Assembly: GCA_009777355.1 (NCBI GenBank)
Contig: WRMA01000003.1
Coordinates: 1 to 54,492 of the forward strand
DNA from: Oscillospiraceae bacterium
GTDB lineage: Bacteria; Bacillota; Clostridia; Oscillospirales; WRJC01
DNA length: 54,492 bases
Reading direction: 5' to 3'
The notes under the pieces are model-generated. The model had not been told where the DNA came from, searched no databases, and was given only the letters and a program-made list of their open reading frames with translations. The position numbers and the translations under genes were made by a program. Position 1 is the first letter of the stretch; each line of letters opens with the position of its first letter. Of this stretch, positions 9,364 through 18,107 are shown one piece after another.

Positions 9364-9409
9364 TATAAAAATCTCCTTTGTTAAATTTAATTATTTTATT
9401 TATTATTTT

Positions 9410-10741
9410 TTATCTGTATTTATCTTTCGCGCTGTGCCAGTCGCGTTTGATTATAGTTATTATAGGCAGTAAAAACAACGCGACGAAAGAGGCCGCGAAA
9501 CCGTTGTTATATAAATTAAGCCCCCCGTTTATATCCCCTATATACAACGCGACGTTTACGTGCATGAATCCCGCGATAAATCCCCATACCCAGCCGAACA
9601 TTCCCGCAATCGGCGCGAGTCCGCTCGCGAACAGTATAGACGTAATCTGATTCAACGCCGCCGGGTTCTCCTGATTCGCGTACGCCGACGCGACCGCGCC
9701 CAGCGCTATTGGGAACACGTTTTTTATATGCTTGCCCAAACTGCCGAATCCCGTCATAGTCAGTATCCCCGCAAGTATAGGCCCGCTGATTTGCGCGTTC
9801 AGAACCAGCGCGAGAGTCGTTCCGAAAGAACACAGAACCGCCATATTTATATATATACTGTTCGAGTACATCTCGTAATAATCCGTCGCCAGTCTGCCCG
9901 AATGGCCGTGTATCTTCAGAAACCCCGAAAAACTCTTCCTGACCCCGGACTTAAACTCTTCTGTCCTAAACTTAAATATCCCCGAAAACAAGCCTATTAT
10001 CAGCATCACCCCCGAAAGCGAATATAACAGAACCGCGAAGAAAAAATTATTCCCCCCGCTTACGTAAGACGCGGAAGTAATCTCGATTCCCAGCAGACTC
10101 TTGTAAAGAGTCGCGAGCATAGTCGCGATAAGTCCGCCGGCAAAACCCATGTTATATAAATTATACCCTCCGTGTACTTTTACTGATTCAGCCGATATTA
10201 CCGGGAAAATAAACCCCACGAAAAACCCGAGTATAACCCCCGCCGCTATTTCGAATACCGGGCTGAAAACCCCGAGAAAAGCGATTTCGCTTATAGTCGG
10301 GCTCAGCGTCGCTACGAGCATCGCCGAAAGATAATAACTCGAGAACGGCATTTTGCAGTATTTGGTAAACAGCCATACCCCTGTCGTAAGCGGCAGCATA
10401 TTAAAAACGTTCTTGCCGAAAAAAGCGAACCCGATAGACAGCCACATCGCCATTATATTAGCGCCGCCCGGTTTAACCCCAAGGCGAAGAACCATTGCGA
10501 CGCTGAAAATCCCGACGATTGAAACGTTGAGCAGAGCCGCTCCCACTCCTCCGACCTCTATGTAATCCGTAACTAAAATAGACCTCGACGTAATAATCTT
10601 TATAAACCCGCCGAAAACGTCCTCCGGAGAATCTATTATGAACGCAGCCGCCATAAAAGCCAGGTTTACGCCGAGCATGAAAATAAACGGCAGATATTCA
10701 AAATATTCAACCCCGGAAAATATACCTCGTATTTTCTTCAT
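9410..10741 (-). CDS. DUF1576 polytopic membrane protein
   Basis: The 443-residue protein is almost wholly hydrophobic with about 11-12 predicted membrane spans and short loops. A pattern occurs twice, once near residue 195 (GGYNLYNMGFAGGL) and once near the C-terminus (GGLNLYNNGFAASF). This suggests an internal duplication of inverted or tandem halves, as in many transporters. I recognise the DUF1576 family, whose substrate is unknown. It starts 7 bases after the DUF3842 gene, so the two are co-translated. The NLYNxGFA repeats are likely to line a substrate path. No signal for a partner subunit is present other than DUF3842. Confidence 0.8.
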   Translation of the reverse strand: MKKIRGIFSGVEYFEYLPFIFMLGVNLAFMAAAFIIDSPEDVFGGFIKIITSRSILVTDYIEVGGVGAALLNVSIVGIFSVAMVLRLGVKPGGANIMAMWLSIGFAFFGKNVFNMLPLTTGVWLFTKYCKMPFSSYYLSAMLVATLSPTISEIAFLGVFSPVFEIAAGVILGFFVGFIFPVISAESVKVHGGYNLYNMGFAGGLIATMLATLYKSLLGIEITSASYVSGGNNFFFAVLLYSLSGVMLIIGLFSGIFKFRTEEFKSGVRKSFSGFLKIHGHSGRLATDYYEMYSNSIYINMAVLCSFGTTLALVLNAQISGPILAGILTMTGFGSLGKHIKNVFPIALGAVASAYANQENPAALNQITSILFASGLAPIAGMFGWVWGFIAGFMHVNVALYIGDINGGLNLYNNGFAASFVALFLLPIITIIKRDWHSAKDKYR

Positions 10742-10748
10742 ATATTTC

Positions 10749-11216
10749 TTAATTCAATTCTCCCCGCATACTGCATAAACCAATAATTTTTTCCGCGGCT
10801 TCGGCTATATACTGCGCCATTGGTTTCTCTGATATCCCCATTATATTTATATTGCATTTCGACGTTAAAACGGGCACTAAAATTTTAACCGCCCCGCTTT
10901 CGCAGACCGCGCCGGCAATCAGCGGGCTGATTTCCCCTCTCATAGAGTTTGCGAAGCATATCCCGACCGCTCCGGTTATTATATCGGCCGTTTTCGCGTT
11001 ATATATAATCGCGTTCTCACCCGTCGCGGCTATATCGGCCCCGCCTTTGAGCATCGCCGCGGTCGCCGCGGAGTTTGTCCCCGCCGCCGCGATTTCAAAA
11101 TCAACGCCGCTCCTCTCTTGTTTTATATGCTTTATATTCTCGGTTATACTTCTTCCTATGCCTCCGCCCTGTCCGTCTATTACCAGTATTTTAAATATCT
11201 TTTTTGATTTTATCAT
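10749..11216 (-). CDS. DUF3842 protein
   Basis: A small cytosolic protein of 155 residues beginning with a glycine-rich strand-loop, VIDGQGGGIGRSI, reminiscent of nucleotide or phosphate loops. AAGTNSAATAAMLKGGADIAATGENAI follows, and the C-terminus has a conserved single-cysteine segment (TSKCNINIMG). It matches the DUF3842 family, whose function is unknown. Spacing of 7 bases to DUF1576 and 4 bases from the upstream gene makes a tight three-gene unit. A regulatory or ligand-sensing role for the DUF1576 transporter is a reasonable but untested idea. Confidence 0.75.
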   Translation of the reverse strand: MIKSKKIFKILVIDGQGGGIGRSITENIKHIKQERSGVDFEIAAAGTNSAATAAMLKGGADIAATGENAIIYNAKTADIITGAVGICFANSMRGEISPLIAGAVCESGAVKILVPVLTSKCNINIMGISEKPMAQYIAEAAEKIIGLCSMRGELN

Positions 11217-11220
11217 AAAA

Positions 11221-12540
11221 TTATTCCTCCGTCCTGTCTATATTTATTACCCTCAGCGTTCTCCCCGAATTCGTCCTGCCGTATACAACAAGATTTTTTT
11301 CGTCGGGCGAAAAAGAAAAATCATAAACTATATTATACAGCGACGAATAGATTAGCTTCTTCGTCTGTATATCTATAACGCTTAACTTCGTCATGATGCC
11401 GTTGGGAGACAGAGCCGCGAGATATTCCCCGTTTGAACTCACGTCTATCTGAAAATAATTAACCTGCGACCTCATTACTTCCCTCATTCTTCTCTCGCCT
11501 ATATTAAAATACCCTCCCCTGAATAAATTCCCCTGACCTGCGGAAGCGATATCCGTTCCGGGAAGAAAATAATAAAATATTATATTGTCGTTAAGAAATA
11601 TAAAATTATTCGCCTCCAGAGACGTCAACTGTTCGTTCTCTCCGGGAGAAGCCGCGGTAATTCCCGCGTTTCTCACGAAATTATCGGCGTAAAGCCTGTA
11701 AAATATACGCCGGTCGTCTCCGGACCATACGGGGGTTCTCGCGGTCAGCGACGCTCCGCCCGATTCGGCCGCGGCTATAATCTCTTTCATGTTCGACGCA
11801 TTTATAGTCATATTCGATTCCCGCGGGTTCGCGACAAAAAAACCTCTGTCCGTAGCAAGCGCGAGCGTTTCTTTGTTATTCGACAGCGACGTCTGATAAA
11901 TATTAAAATTACCCGGATAAGAATAATTATCCGTAATTCTCATTCTGCCGGTATCGAACAGAAACGCGGATTTATTATTCGAGAGGAAAAACGTTCCGTC
12001 TCCGTAATCTTTAAACGTATAGTCTTTATTCCGGAAACTTTCGATAAAATCATCCCTGACCGCCCGGTTCGCGACAGATATATTAATCTCCCCCGTCTGT
12101 CCGTCCGTATTAATCAGCGCGATTCTCATAACTTCTTCCGGTTCTTCCAATTCACTTCTTTCAGTTCCTTCAGTTCTTTCAGCTCTTCCCGAACAGAACA
12201 ATATAATATCCATATTATCCGTTATTTTTGCCGCGGCAACAGAAAGCTCCCCAAATTCCGTGTTTCTCAATCCCGAAATATTTATAATATTCTCTTCGAC
12301 CGTAAATCTTCTGTTTCCCGGAGTTCTGTCGTTTACCGTTTCGCCGTCGCCGGAAAGAGCCGTTCTGCTGCCCGCGTATTCGTCCGCGAATTTATAAATC
12401 AGGGGCGCGGTCATAATAACCGTCGCCGCAACGATTAAATACACGACGGCGTTGAGCAGTTTATTTTCCCTCGCTTCTTTTATATTATTTATATTATTAT
12501 TTTTTATACTTGTTTTTTCAAGTTTAAATTTATCATTCAT
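11221..12540 (-). CDS. Membrane-anchored protein with C-terminal propeller-like repeats
   Basis: I do not recognise a named family for this 439-residue protein. The first 35 residues are charged, then one membrane span (VVYLIVAATVIMTAPLIYKF) leads to an extracytoplasmic part. The C-terminal 250 residues contain blades of the type YDFSFSPDEKNLVVYG, ISRSSNGEYLAALSP-like and RIFYRLY. These suggest a TolB/WD40-like beta-propeller. It is first in the run with DUF3842 and DUF1576. The only good Shine-Dalgarno (AAGGGG, 8 bases before the ATG) lies inside the terminal repeat of the adjacent R1b element, so the mobile element appears to supply the ribosome binding site. Confidence 0.6.
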   Translation of the reverse strand: MNDKFKLEKTSIKNNNINNIKEARENKLLNAVVYLIVAATVIMTAPLIYKFADEYAGSRTALSGDGETVNDRTPGNRRFTVEENIINISGLRNTEFGELSVAAAKITDNMDIILFCSGRAERTEGTERSELEEPEEVMRIALINTDGQTGEINISVANRAVRDDFIESFRNKDYTFKDYGDGTFFLSNNKSAFLFDTGRMRITDNYSYPGNFNIYQTSLSNNKETLALATDRGFFVANPRESNMTINASNMKEIIAAAESGGASLTARTPVWSGDDRRIFYRLYADNFVRNAGITAASPGENEQLTSLEANNFIFLNDNIIFYYFLPGTDIASAGQGNLFRGGYFNIGERRMREVMRSQVNYFQIDVSSNGEYLAALSPNGIMTKLSVIDIQTKKLIYSSLYNIVYDFSFSPDEKNLVVYGRTNSGRTLRVINIDRTEE

Positions 12541-12544
12541 TCAT

Positions 12545-12681
12545 TAGACCCCTTGCGAAATTAAAATCCTGATTGTAGGGGCGCGCATTGCGCGTCCGCA
12601 AAATTAACGCAGTTTTGATGTTTTTCGGACGGACGGCCAATGGCCGCCCCTACATGGTAACGCAGTTTCGCAAGAAGTCTA
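12545..12681. repeat. MITE-like element, copy R1b (137 bp)
   Basis: This has the same length as R1a and is nearly identical to it. It runs from TAGACCCCTTGCGAAAT to the inverse GCAAGAAGTCTA, with TA at both ends. It lies directly upstream of the minus-strand gene starting at 12540 and upstream of the mannosidase on the other strand. The left terminus on the minus strand reads GCAAGGGGTCTA. The other ends have GAAG or GAGG at that place, so this copy has the strongest Shine-Dalgarno match. Confidence 0.88.
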
Positions 12682-12866
12682 TTCAAAACCAAAACCATCG
12701 GCTTAATATTTCTATTTTTAAATATATATTTCTATTTTATCACATAAAAAACAATATATCAAAATAATTTTTGAATATATAACAAATTATTTACACTAAA
12801 TCTATAAATAATCTGTTAGAATAGTATTAATCAAGTTTTTATTTTTAAAATTCAGGAGGATTTATT

Positions 12867-15704
12867 ATGTCCGCATCTTATTTATCTCTTTTATCTCTGT
12901 CACTCGCAGACAAACTCGCTCTTCTCCAAAGCAACACCCACGGCAACTATTCCCCGTCGCGAACGGTCAGCCAAATCGCCTACGCCCTGAAAATATCCGC
13001 CGTTGAAAACGGAAAATTCAACAAAGAAATCGAAGCCGTTATCGATTTTCTTCTCGGCGACATAAACGGCTCCGGTACTATAACTGCCCTCTCCGCAAGG
13101 CAAGCCGAGCAAAAACTCGAAGAAATCCCGGATTTAAAAAATACTGCGAAAAAAATCAGCGTGATTTGCGTTTCCCACGCTCACATAGACATGAACTGGA
13201 TGTGGGGGTATCAGGAAACCGCCGCGATTACAGTCGATACGTTCAGAACTATTCTTGACCTGATGAAAGAATATCCTGATTTTACTTACTCCCAGTCGCA
13301 AGCGTCAGTCTATAAAATCATCGAAGACCACGACCCCGATATGCTCGAGGAAATAAAAGCCAGAATCAAAGAAGGCAGATGGGAAGTTACTGCCTCGACA
13401 TGGGTCGAGACCGACAAAAATATGCCTAACGGAGAATCTCTCGCGCGGCACATTCTCTATACCAAAAGATATTTGTCAAAACTTCTCGATATAAAACCCG
13501 ATTCTATGCAGCTCGATTTTGAGCCCGACACGTTCGGACATAACTTAACCGTTCCCGAAATTTTAAACAAAGGCGGCGTAAAATATTATTATCACTGCCG
13601 GGCCTTCGACGGGGAATCAGCCTACAAATGGCAATCTCGCAACGGCGCGCAGATTATAGTCTGGAAAGACCCGTGGTGGTACAACTCCGAAATTAATTAC
13701 GACACGTTTTTTGATATGCCCAATTTCTGCAGCAAATACAAAACGGACGTTATATTAAAAGTCTACGGCGTGGGAAATCACGGCGGAGGCCCTACAAGAC
13801 GCGACGTCGAGAGAATATCGGACATGTCGACATGGCCGATTATGCCGAGTATAAAATTCGGCTCTTATCACGAGTTTTTCAAGCGTCTCGAAGCCCAATC
13901 AGACAATCTCCCCGTTATAAATCATGAATTAAACTTTGTTTTCACGGGCTGTTACACTTCTCAATCGAGAATAAAACTGTCAAACAGAATTTCAGAGGAC
14001 AGGCTTTACGAAGCCGAGGCGTTCGGCGCCGCCGCGGCTATATTCTCCGGCAAATCAAAAGCGAAAAGCTTCGAGTCCGCGTGGCAGAAAGTTCTGTTCA
14101 ATCACTTTCATGATATAATCACCGGTTCGGGCGTTATTGACACACGCGAATACGCTATGGGCGAGTTCCAGAAAGTTCTCGCAACCGCCCAGACAAACAC
14201 AACGAACGCCCTGCGCGAAATCGCGTCGAGAATCGACACGTCGTCAATAGAAGTCGAATACGACAAAAATTCCCTCTCCGAAGGCGGCGGAGTCGGCTAC
14301 GCGACCGAACACGCATCAGGCTTTAAATTCCCCCAAACAGAACGCGGCAACGGCAAAGTAAGAATCTTTCATTTATTTAACCCTACTGAATTTGAACGCG
14401 AATCCCCCGTCGAAATAAACGTCTGGGACTGGTATTACGACACTAACAGAATAAGCATAAAAGACTCCGAAGGCAATAAGTCCGAACATAAAATCACGGT
14501 AAATCAGAGCGGTTACTGGGGTCACAGTTATTTCAGGGTCGCGTTTACGGCAAAAATCCCCGCTCTCGGTTACGCGACTTATATCTTAACCGAAGAACCC
14601 AGAGGCGAACTAAATCTCGCCGCGGATTCCGGAGGACGCCTCGACTATTTTTCAGACGACAATATAATCCTCGAAAACTCCAGAATAAAAGCGACTTTTA
14701 CTAATAATATGACCCTGCATGAATTACTGGATAAAAAAACAGGAAAAAAATTATACTCTCCCCAATGCTCCCTGCGTTTTATCCAGGAAAATAATATTCA
14801 CGGCATGACTTCCTGGCGCGTGGGTCCCCGCATGAACGCCGAAGATTTAAACGGCAGCCGCAACGTAAAAGTCCATGACCATAATCTTTGGGGTATAAAA
14901 AAATGGGTAAGATATGAAATCAAATTCAAAAACTCAAAGGTAAACGTCTGCGTCGTTCTCGACGACAACAGCAAAACCCTGCGTTTTGAAATCACAGCCG
15001 ACTGGCACGAAGTCGGAAATCACGAAGCCGGCATACCACAGTTAAGCTTCTTCACTCAGCTTCAAAACGGCAAAACGTCAAGCTACAGATACGACATACC
15101 GTTCGGAACTATTGACAGGGAAGAAAAACAGCACGATATGCCCGGCAACAGTTACGCCGTCTCTCTTCCCCAAACAAACGAAGATTTACCCGTAATGCTC
15201 GCGACAGACTCGAAATACGGATTCAGGACAGCCGACAATTCTATTTCGGTCAATTTAATCCGTTCGTCGTACGACCCCGACCCGTACCCGGAATACGGCG
15301 TACATCACATGGTAATCGGCGTCGCTATACCCGACGATTTACAGAACCAAACCCTCTCAAAAATCCGGGACGAACTCGTCCACCCGACAGCCTATATCTC
15401 CGGAACGAAACACACCGGCGAACTTCCCCTCGCCGCAAGCCTGTTTAAACTATCCGGCGACGTTATTTTATCGGCCGTTAAAACCGCCGAAGATTCGAAA
15501 GACGGCAAAACAATAATAATCCGTCTTTACGACGCGAACGGCAAAGGCTCGACCGCAACCCTCGACTTCGCCAAAGAAATAGCGAAGGCAAGCGTCGTCG
15601 ATTTAAACGAAATATATAAAAAGCCGCTGAAAATCAACGGCAGCTCTGTTTCTCTCGACGTTCCGGCATACGAAGTAATAACAATATCGGCGGAGTTTAA
15701 GTAA
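12867..15704 (+). CDS. Alpha-mannosidase, glycoside hydrolase family 38
   Basis: Retaining, zinc-dependent enzyme that removes alpha-mannose from mannosides or N-glycan fragments. In the 945 residues the catalytic barrel carries HAHID near 104-108, with MNWMWGYQET, and the nucleophile aspartate in DTFGH near 221. FNHFHDIITGSG follows near 410, and the long C-terminal beta-sandwich part completes the GH38 architecture. There is no signal peptide, so it works in the cytosol on imported oligosaccharides. Residues 63-72 (GDINGSGTIT) resemble half of a dockerin/EF-hand loop, probably by chance. AGGAGG precedes the ATG by 9 bases. It is monocistronic and ends in a strong terminator. Confidence 0.92.
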   Translation: MSASYLSLLSLSLADKLALLQSNTHGNYSPSRTVSQIAYALKISAVENGKFNKEIEAVIDFLLGDINGSGTITALSARQAEQKLEEIPDLKNTAKKISVICVSHAHIDMNWMWGYQETAAITVDTFRTILDLMKEYPDFTYSQSQASVYKIIEDHDPDMLEEIKARIKEGRWEVTASTWVETDKNMPNGESLARHILYTKRYLSKLLDIKPDSMQLDFEPDTFGHNLTVPEILNKGGVKYYYHCRAFDGESAYKWQSRNGAQIIVWKDPWWYNSEINYDTFFDMPNFCSKYKTDVILKVYGVGNHGGGPTRRDVERISDMSTWPIMPSIKFGSYHEFFKRLEAQSDNLPVINHELNFVFTGCYTSQSRIKLSNRISEDRLYEAEAFGAAAAIFSGKSKAKSFESAWQKVLFNHFHDIITGSGVIDTREYAMGEFQKVLATAQTNTTNALREIASRIDTSSIEVEYDKNSLSEGGGVGYATEHASGFKFPQTERGNGKVRIFHLFNPTEFERESPVEINVWDWYYDTNRISIKDSEGNKSEHKITVNQSGYWGHSYFRVAFTAKIPALGYATYILTEEPRGELNLAADSGGRLDYFSDDNIILENSRIKATFTNNMTLHELLDKKTGKKLYSPQCSLRFIQENNIHGMTSWRVGPRMNAEDLNGSRNVKVHDHNLWGIKKWVRYEIKFKNSKVNVCVVLDDNSKTLRFEITADWHEVGNHEAGIPQLSFFTQLQNGKTSSYRYDIPFGTIDREEKQHDMPGNSYAVSLPQTNEDLPVMLATDSKYGFRTADNSISVNLIRSSYDPDPYPEYGVHHMVIGVAIPDDLQNQTLSKIRDELVHPTAYISGTKHTGELPLAASLFKLSGDVILSAVKTAEDSKDGKTIIIRLYDANGKGSTATLDFAKEIAKASVVDLNEIYKKPLKINGSSVSLDVPAYEVITISAEFK

Positions 15705-15747
15705 ATAACGGCAATAAAACGCCGCCCTTTAGTAATAGAGCGGGGGA

Positions 15748-15791
15748 TTTTCAAGGGGAATCGCGGCCAATTCCCCTTGAATTTCTTTTTT
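15748..15791 (+). terminator. Rho-independent terminator of the alpha-mannosidase gene
   Basis: TTCAAGGGGAAT, an 8-base loop and ATTCCCCTTGAA form a 12-bp stem followed by a T-rich run (TTTCTTTTTT), 45 bases after the stop codon. Confidence 0.85.
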
Positions 15792-15792
15792 G

Positions 15793-15820
15793 GTACTTTT
15801 TGTGAAACGACAAAAAGTAC
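15793..15820. repeat. Short perfect hairpin GTACTTTTTGT/ACAAAAAGTAC
   Basis: An 11-bp perfect inverted repeat around GAAACG follows the mannosidase terminator, only 5 bases from the stop of the converging DHH gene. It resembles in layout the TTACTTTTC hairpins found after tuf, a ferredoxin gene and prfB. It may terminate the DHH transcript. Confidence 0.65.
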
Positions 15821-15825
15821 ACGGT

Positions 15826-16737
15826 CTACCCGTCCGCGTTGATTTTTTCAATAATCTCCTTTAAAATATCGTCGCATTCGTCGTACGGAACCTGACACGT
15901 TCCGACCTGTCTGTGTCCGCCGCCGCCGTATTTTAACATAAGCGAACCGACGTCCGTCTTCGACGTTCTGTTCAATATACTATGCCCGACGGCTATTGCG
16001 ACGTTCTGTTTGTTTCTTCCGTCGACTACCCAGAGAGATATGTTCTGTTCGGGGTATTTCGCATATATCATAAATCTATTTCCCGTATATATCGGCGAAA
16101 CGTCTCTCAAATCCGTAACGACCGCGTTCCGGTAAACTTCCGAGCGTTCGCCTATCATCTCTTTGAACATCTCCGTCTGCTCTTTATATTTCGCGATTCT
16201 TTCCTTAACGTCGGGGTCTTCGAGAATCTCGTCTATTTTTTTTGCCCTGCATTCGTCCAGCAGCTTTTCCATCAGCACGTAGTTGCTTACGCTGAAATCC
16301 CTGAATCTTCCCAATCCCGTCCTGGGGTCCATCAAAAATCCCATAAGCACCCAGCCTTCGGGCTCGAGTATATCGCCGATTTCAAGAGAACCCGAGTCTA
16401 CTTTGTCGACCGCCGCTATCATTTCTTCAAAGCAGGGCATTTTTTCTTTTCCGCCGTAATACTCGTAAACTATGCGCGCCGCGCTTTTCTCCATGCGGCT
16501 TTCGCCTTTAAATTCGACGTCCTTCACCCTCTCTTCTTCGCTTGAATGATGGTCGAACCACATTCCGCAGCCGGGAACGTACGGAACGTTAGTAAGAACG
16601 TCGTTTTCCGTGACATGGATTATCCCATCCTGTAAATCTTTAGGATGCACAAAAGTCCAGGTATCGATTACACCCAAATCTTTCAGGACGGTTCCGCAGG
16701 CAAGACCGTCGAAATCCGAACGAGTTACCAAATTCAT
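15826..16737 (-). CDS. DHH-family phosphoesterase
   Basis: The 303-residue protein has the DHH motifs: TRSDFDGLACGT at the N-terminus, FDHHSSEEE near residue 65, and a C-terminal DHHA1-type glycine motif KYGGGGHRQVGT. The superfamily includes exopolyphosphatase-like and oligoribonuclease (NrnA) enzymes that use two metal ions. Which substrate applies here cannot be decided, since the protein is shorter and differs from typical NrnA in the middle region. Cytosolic, single gene, GGGAG 11 bases before the ATG. The R1c element begins about 50 bases upstream of its start. Confidence 0.8.
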   Translation of the reverse strand: MNLVTRSDFDGLACGTVLKDLGVIDTWTFVHPKDLQDGIIHVTENDVLTNVPYVPGCGMWFDHHSSEEERVKDVEFKGESRMEKSAARIVYEYYGGKEKMPCFEEMIAAVDKVDSGSLEIGDILEPEGWVLMGFLMDPRTGLGRFRDFSVSNYVLMEKLLDECRAKKIDEILEDPDVKERIAKYKEQTEMFKEMIGERSEVYRNAVVTDLRDVSPIYTGNRFMIYAKYPEQNISLWVVDGRNKQNVAIAVGHSILNRTSKTDVGSLMLKYGGGGHRQVGTCQVPYDECDDILKEIIEKINADG

Positions 16738-16785
16738 AAAACATTTCTCCCTATTATTTTATTTATATTTTTTATATTTTTTAGA

Positions 16786-16898
16786 TAGACTTCTTTCAAA
16801 TAAATTAAACGCTACCATGTAGGGGCGGCCATTGGCCGTCCGTCTGAAAAACGTCAAAACTGCGCTAATTTTGCGGACGCGCAATGCGCGCCCCTACA
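16786..16898. repeat. MITE-like element, copy R1c (truncated, inverted core)
   Basis: The left end TAGACTTCTTTCAAAT matches the R1 terminus. The core runs in the opposite orientation to R1a and R1b, and ends at GCGCCCCTACA without the right terminal repeat. The missing end coincides with the 3' end of the oxidoreductase gene, whose TAG stop is formed by the CTA of the element's CCCCTACA boundary. Confidence 0.8.
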
Positions 16899-17934
16899 AA
16901 AAAACCTCTCTTCCTGTTTCCGCCGATTCGTAAACCGCCCTGACTATCCTCACGCTTTTAATCGCCTCCGCCGGAGTCACAAGAGGCTCCCGGTTCTCTA
17001 TGACTGCCGAAATCATATCCTCGACCTGAACGGAATGTCCGACCGCGAGAGACGGGTCGAGAGCCGCGGCGGCGCCGTTTCCTCCGCCGTAGGTTTCCAG
17101 CATATCGTTTTCCTCGAAAGAATCGCCGCCCGCAATCTTCCAGAGCTTCAGCGAATCGCCGTCTATTTCAACCGAGCCTTTCTCCCCGTACAACTGAATA
17201 TCAGTACATATCCCGGGATAACAGCAGGTCGACGACGTAAACGACGCGACGGCCCCGCTTTCGAACTTAACAATCGAAACAGTCAAATCCTCCGTTTCTA
17301 TTTTATGATTATAGACCCCCGAAACGGAAACGACGCTTTTTACGTCTCCCATAAGCCATTGCATCAAATCGACCGTGTGTACCGCCTGATTCATAAGAGA
17401 ACCCCCGCCGTCCATCTCCCACGTGCCTCTCCAGCCGCCGCTGTCGTAATAATTCTGGTCCCTGAACCATTTTACGGCGAAATTACCCAGTATAATTTTG
17501 CCGAACCTGCCTTCCTCGACGGCTTCTTTTACGGGTTTCATGACCGCGTTGAATCTATTCTGGTGAATAACCCCCGCCTTTAAACCCGTTCTTTTTGCCG
17601 CTTCTTCTATTTCCATAGCTTTTTCAACGGTAATCTCTACCGGCTTTTCTACCAGAATATGCTTGCCTTTTTCAAGAGCCCTCACAGAAAATTCTGAATG
17701 GAGACCGCTCGGAACGCACACGGATACAATATCGATATCCGTATTTTCAAGCATTTCGTCAAAAGACTTATAAGTCAGAACCCCTTCGTAGGCCTGTTTC
17801 GCAGATTCAAGTTTTTCTTCGAGCAAATCGCAGACTGCGATTAACTCCGCATTTTTCGAGTTGTATACGGCGTCGCAGTGGGCGCGTCCGATTCCCAGAC
17901 CGACGACGGCGTATCCGATTTTTTTTTCAGGCAT
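16894..17934 (-). CDS. Gfo/Idh/MocA family NAD(P)-dependent oxidoreductase
   Basis: The 346-residue enzyme has the N-terminal Rossmann motif VGLGIGRAHCDAV, the family lysine in ILVEKPVEIT near residue 97, and a C-terminal alpha/beta dimer domain with GGSLMNQAVHTVD. The family oxidises or reduces sugars and inositols, and the substrate here is unknown. The stop codon is unusual: the last residues FL and the TAG are read from the junction with the R1c element. The C-terminus may therefore have been changed slightly by the insertion. A GAGAGGTG lies 12-13 bases ahead of the ATG. Monocistronic, followed upstream by the R2a palindrome and the toxin-antitoxin genes. Confidence 0.88.
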   Translation of the reverse strand: MPEKKIGYAVVGLGIGRAHCDAVYNSKNAELIAVCDLLEEKLESAKQAYEGVLTYKSFDEMLENTDIDIVSVCVPSGLHSEFSVRALEKGKHILVEKPVEITVEKAMEIEEAAKRTGLKAGVIHQNRFNAVMKPVKEAVEEGRFGKIILGNFAVKWFRDQNYYDSGGWRGTWEMDGGGSLMNQAVHTVDLMQWLMGDVKSVVSVSGVYNHKIETEDLTVSIVKFESGAVASFTSSTCCYPGICTDIQLYGEKGSVEIDGDSLKLWKIAGGDSFEENDMLETYGGGNGAAAALDPSLAVGHSVQVEDMISAVIENREPLVTPAEAIKSVRIVRAVYESAETGREVFL

Positions 17935-17994
17935 AAATATTTTCGCACCTCTCTTTAATTATTATATAAATTACAAGACCAAATTAATATTTGT

Positions 17995-18076
17995 ATTGTA
18001 GGGAACGCATTTATGCGTTCCGTGAAAACAAAAAATTATATGTATTTGCGGAACGCATAAATGCGTTCCCTACAAT
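17995..18076. repeat. Palindromic element R2a (82 bp)
   Basis: The arms ATTGTAGGGAACGCATTTAT and its inverse close over an AT-rich centre. Each arm itself contains the smaller palindrome GGAACGCATTTATGCGTTCC. A second copy lies between fusA and tuf. It sits between the RelE-type toxin 3' end and the start of the oxidoreductase. Confidence 0.85.
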
Positions 18077-18107
18077 CATATCCATCTATAATTAATCACT
18101 CTCGGAT

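Noticed and set aside
13040-13110. Dockerin-like segment GDINGSGTIT in the alpha-mannosidase
   Set aside because: Only half of the dockerin repeat, the last calcium ligand is Ser, and the enzyme has no signal peptide. Probably coincidence, as is the common DLNGDG loop in the solute-binding protein.
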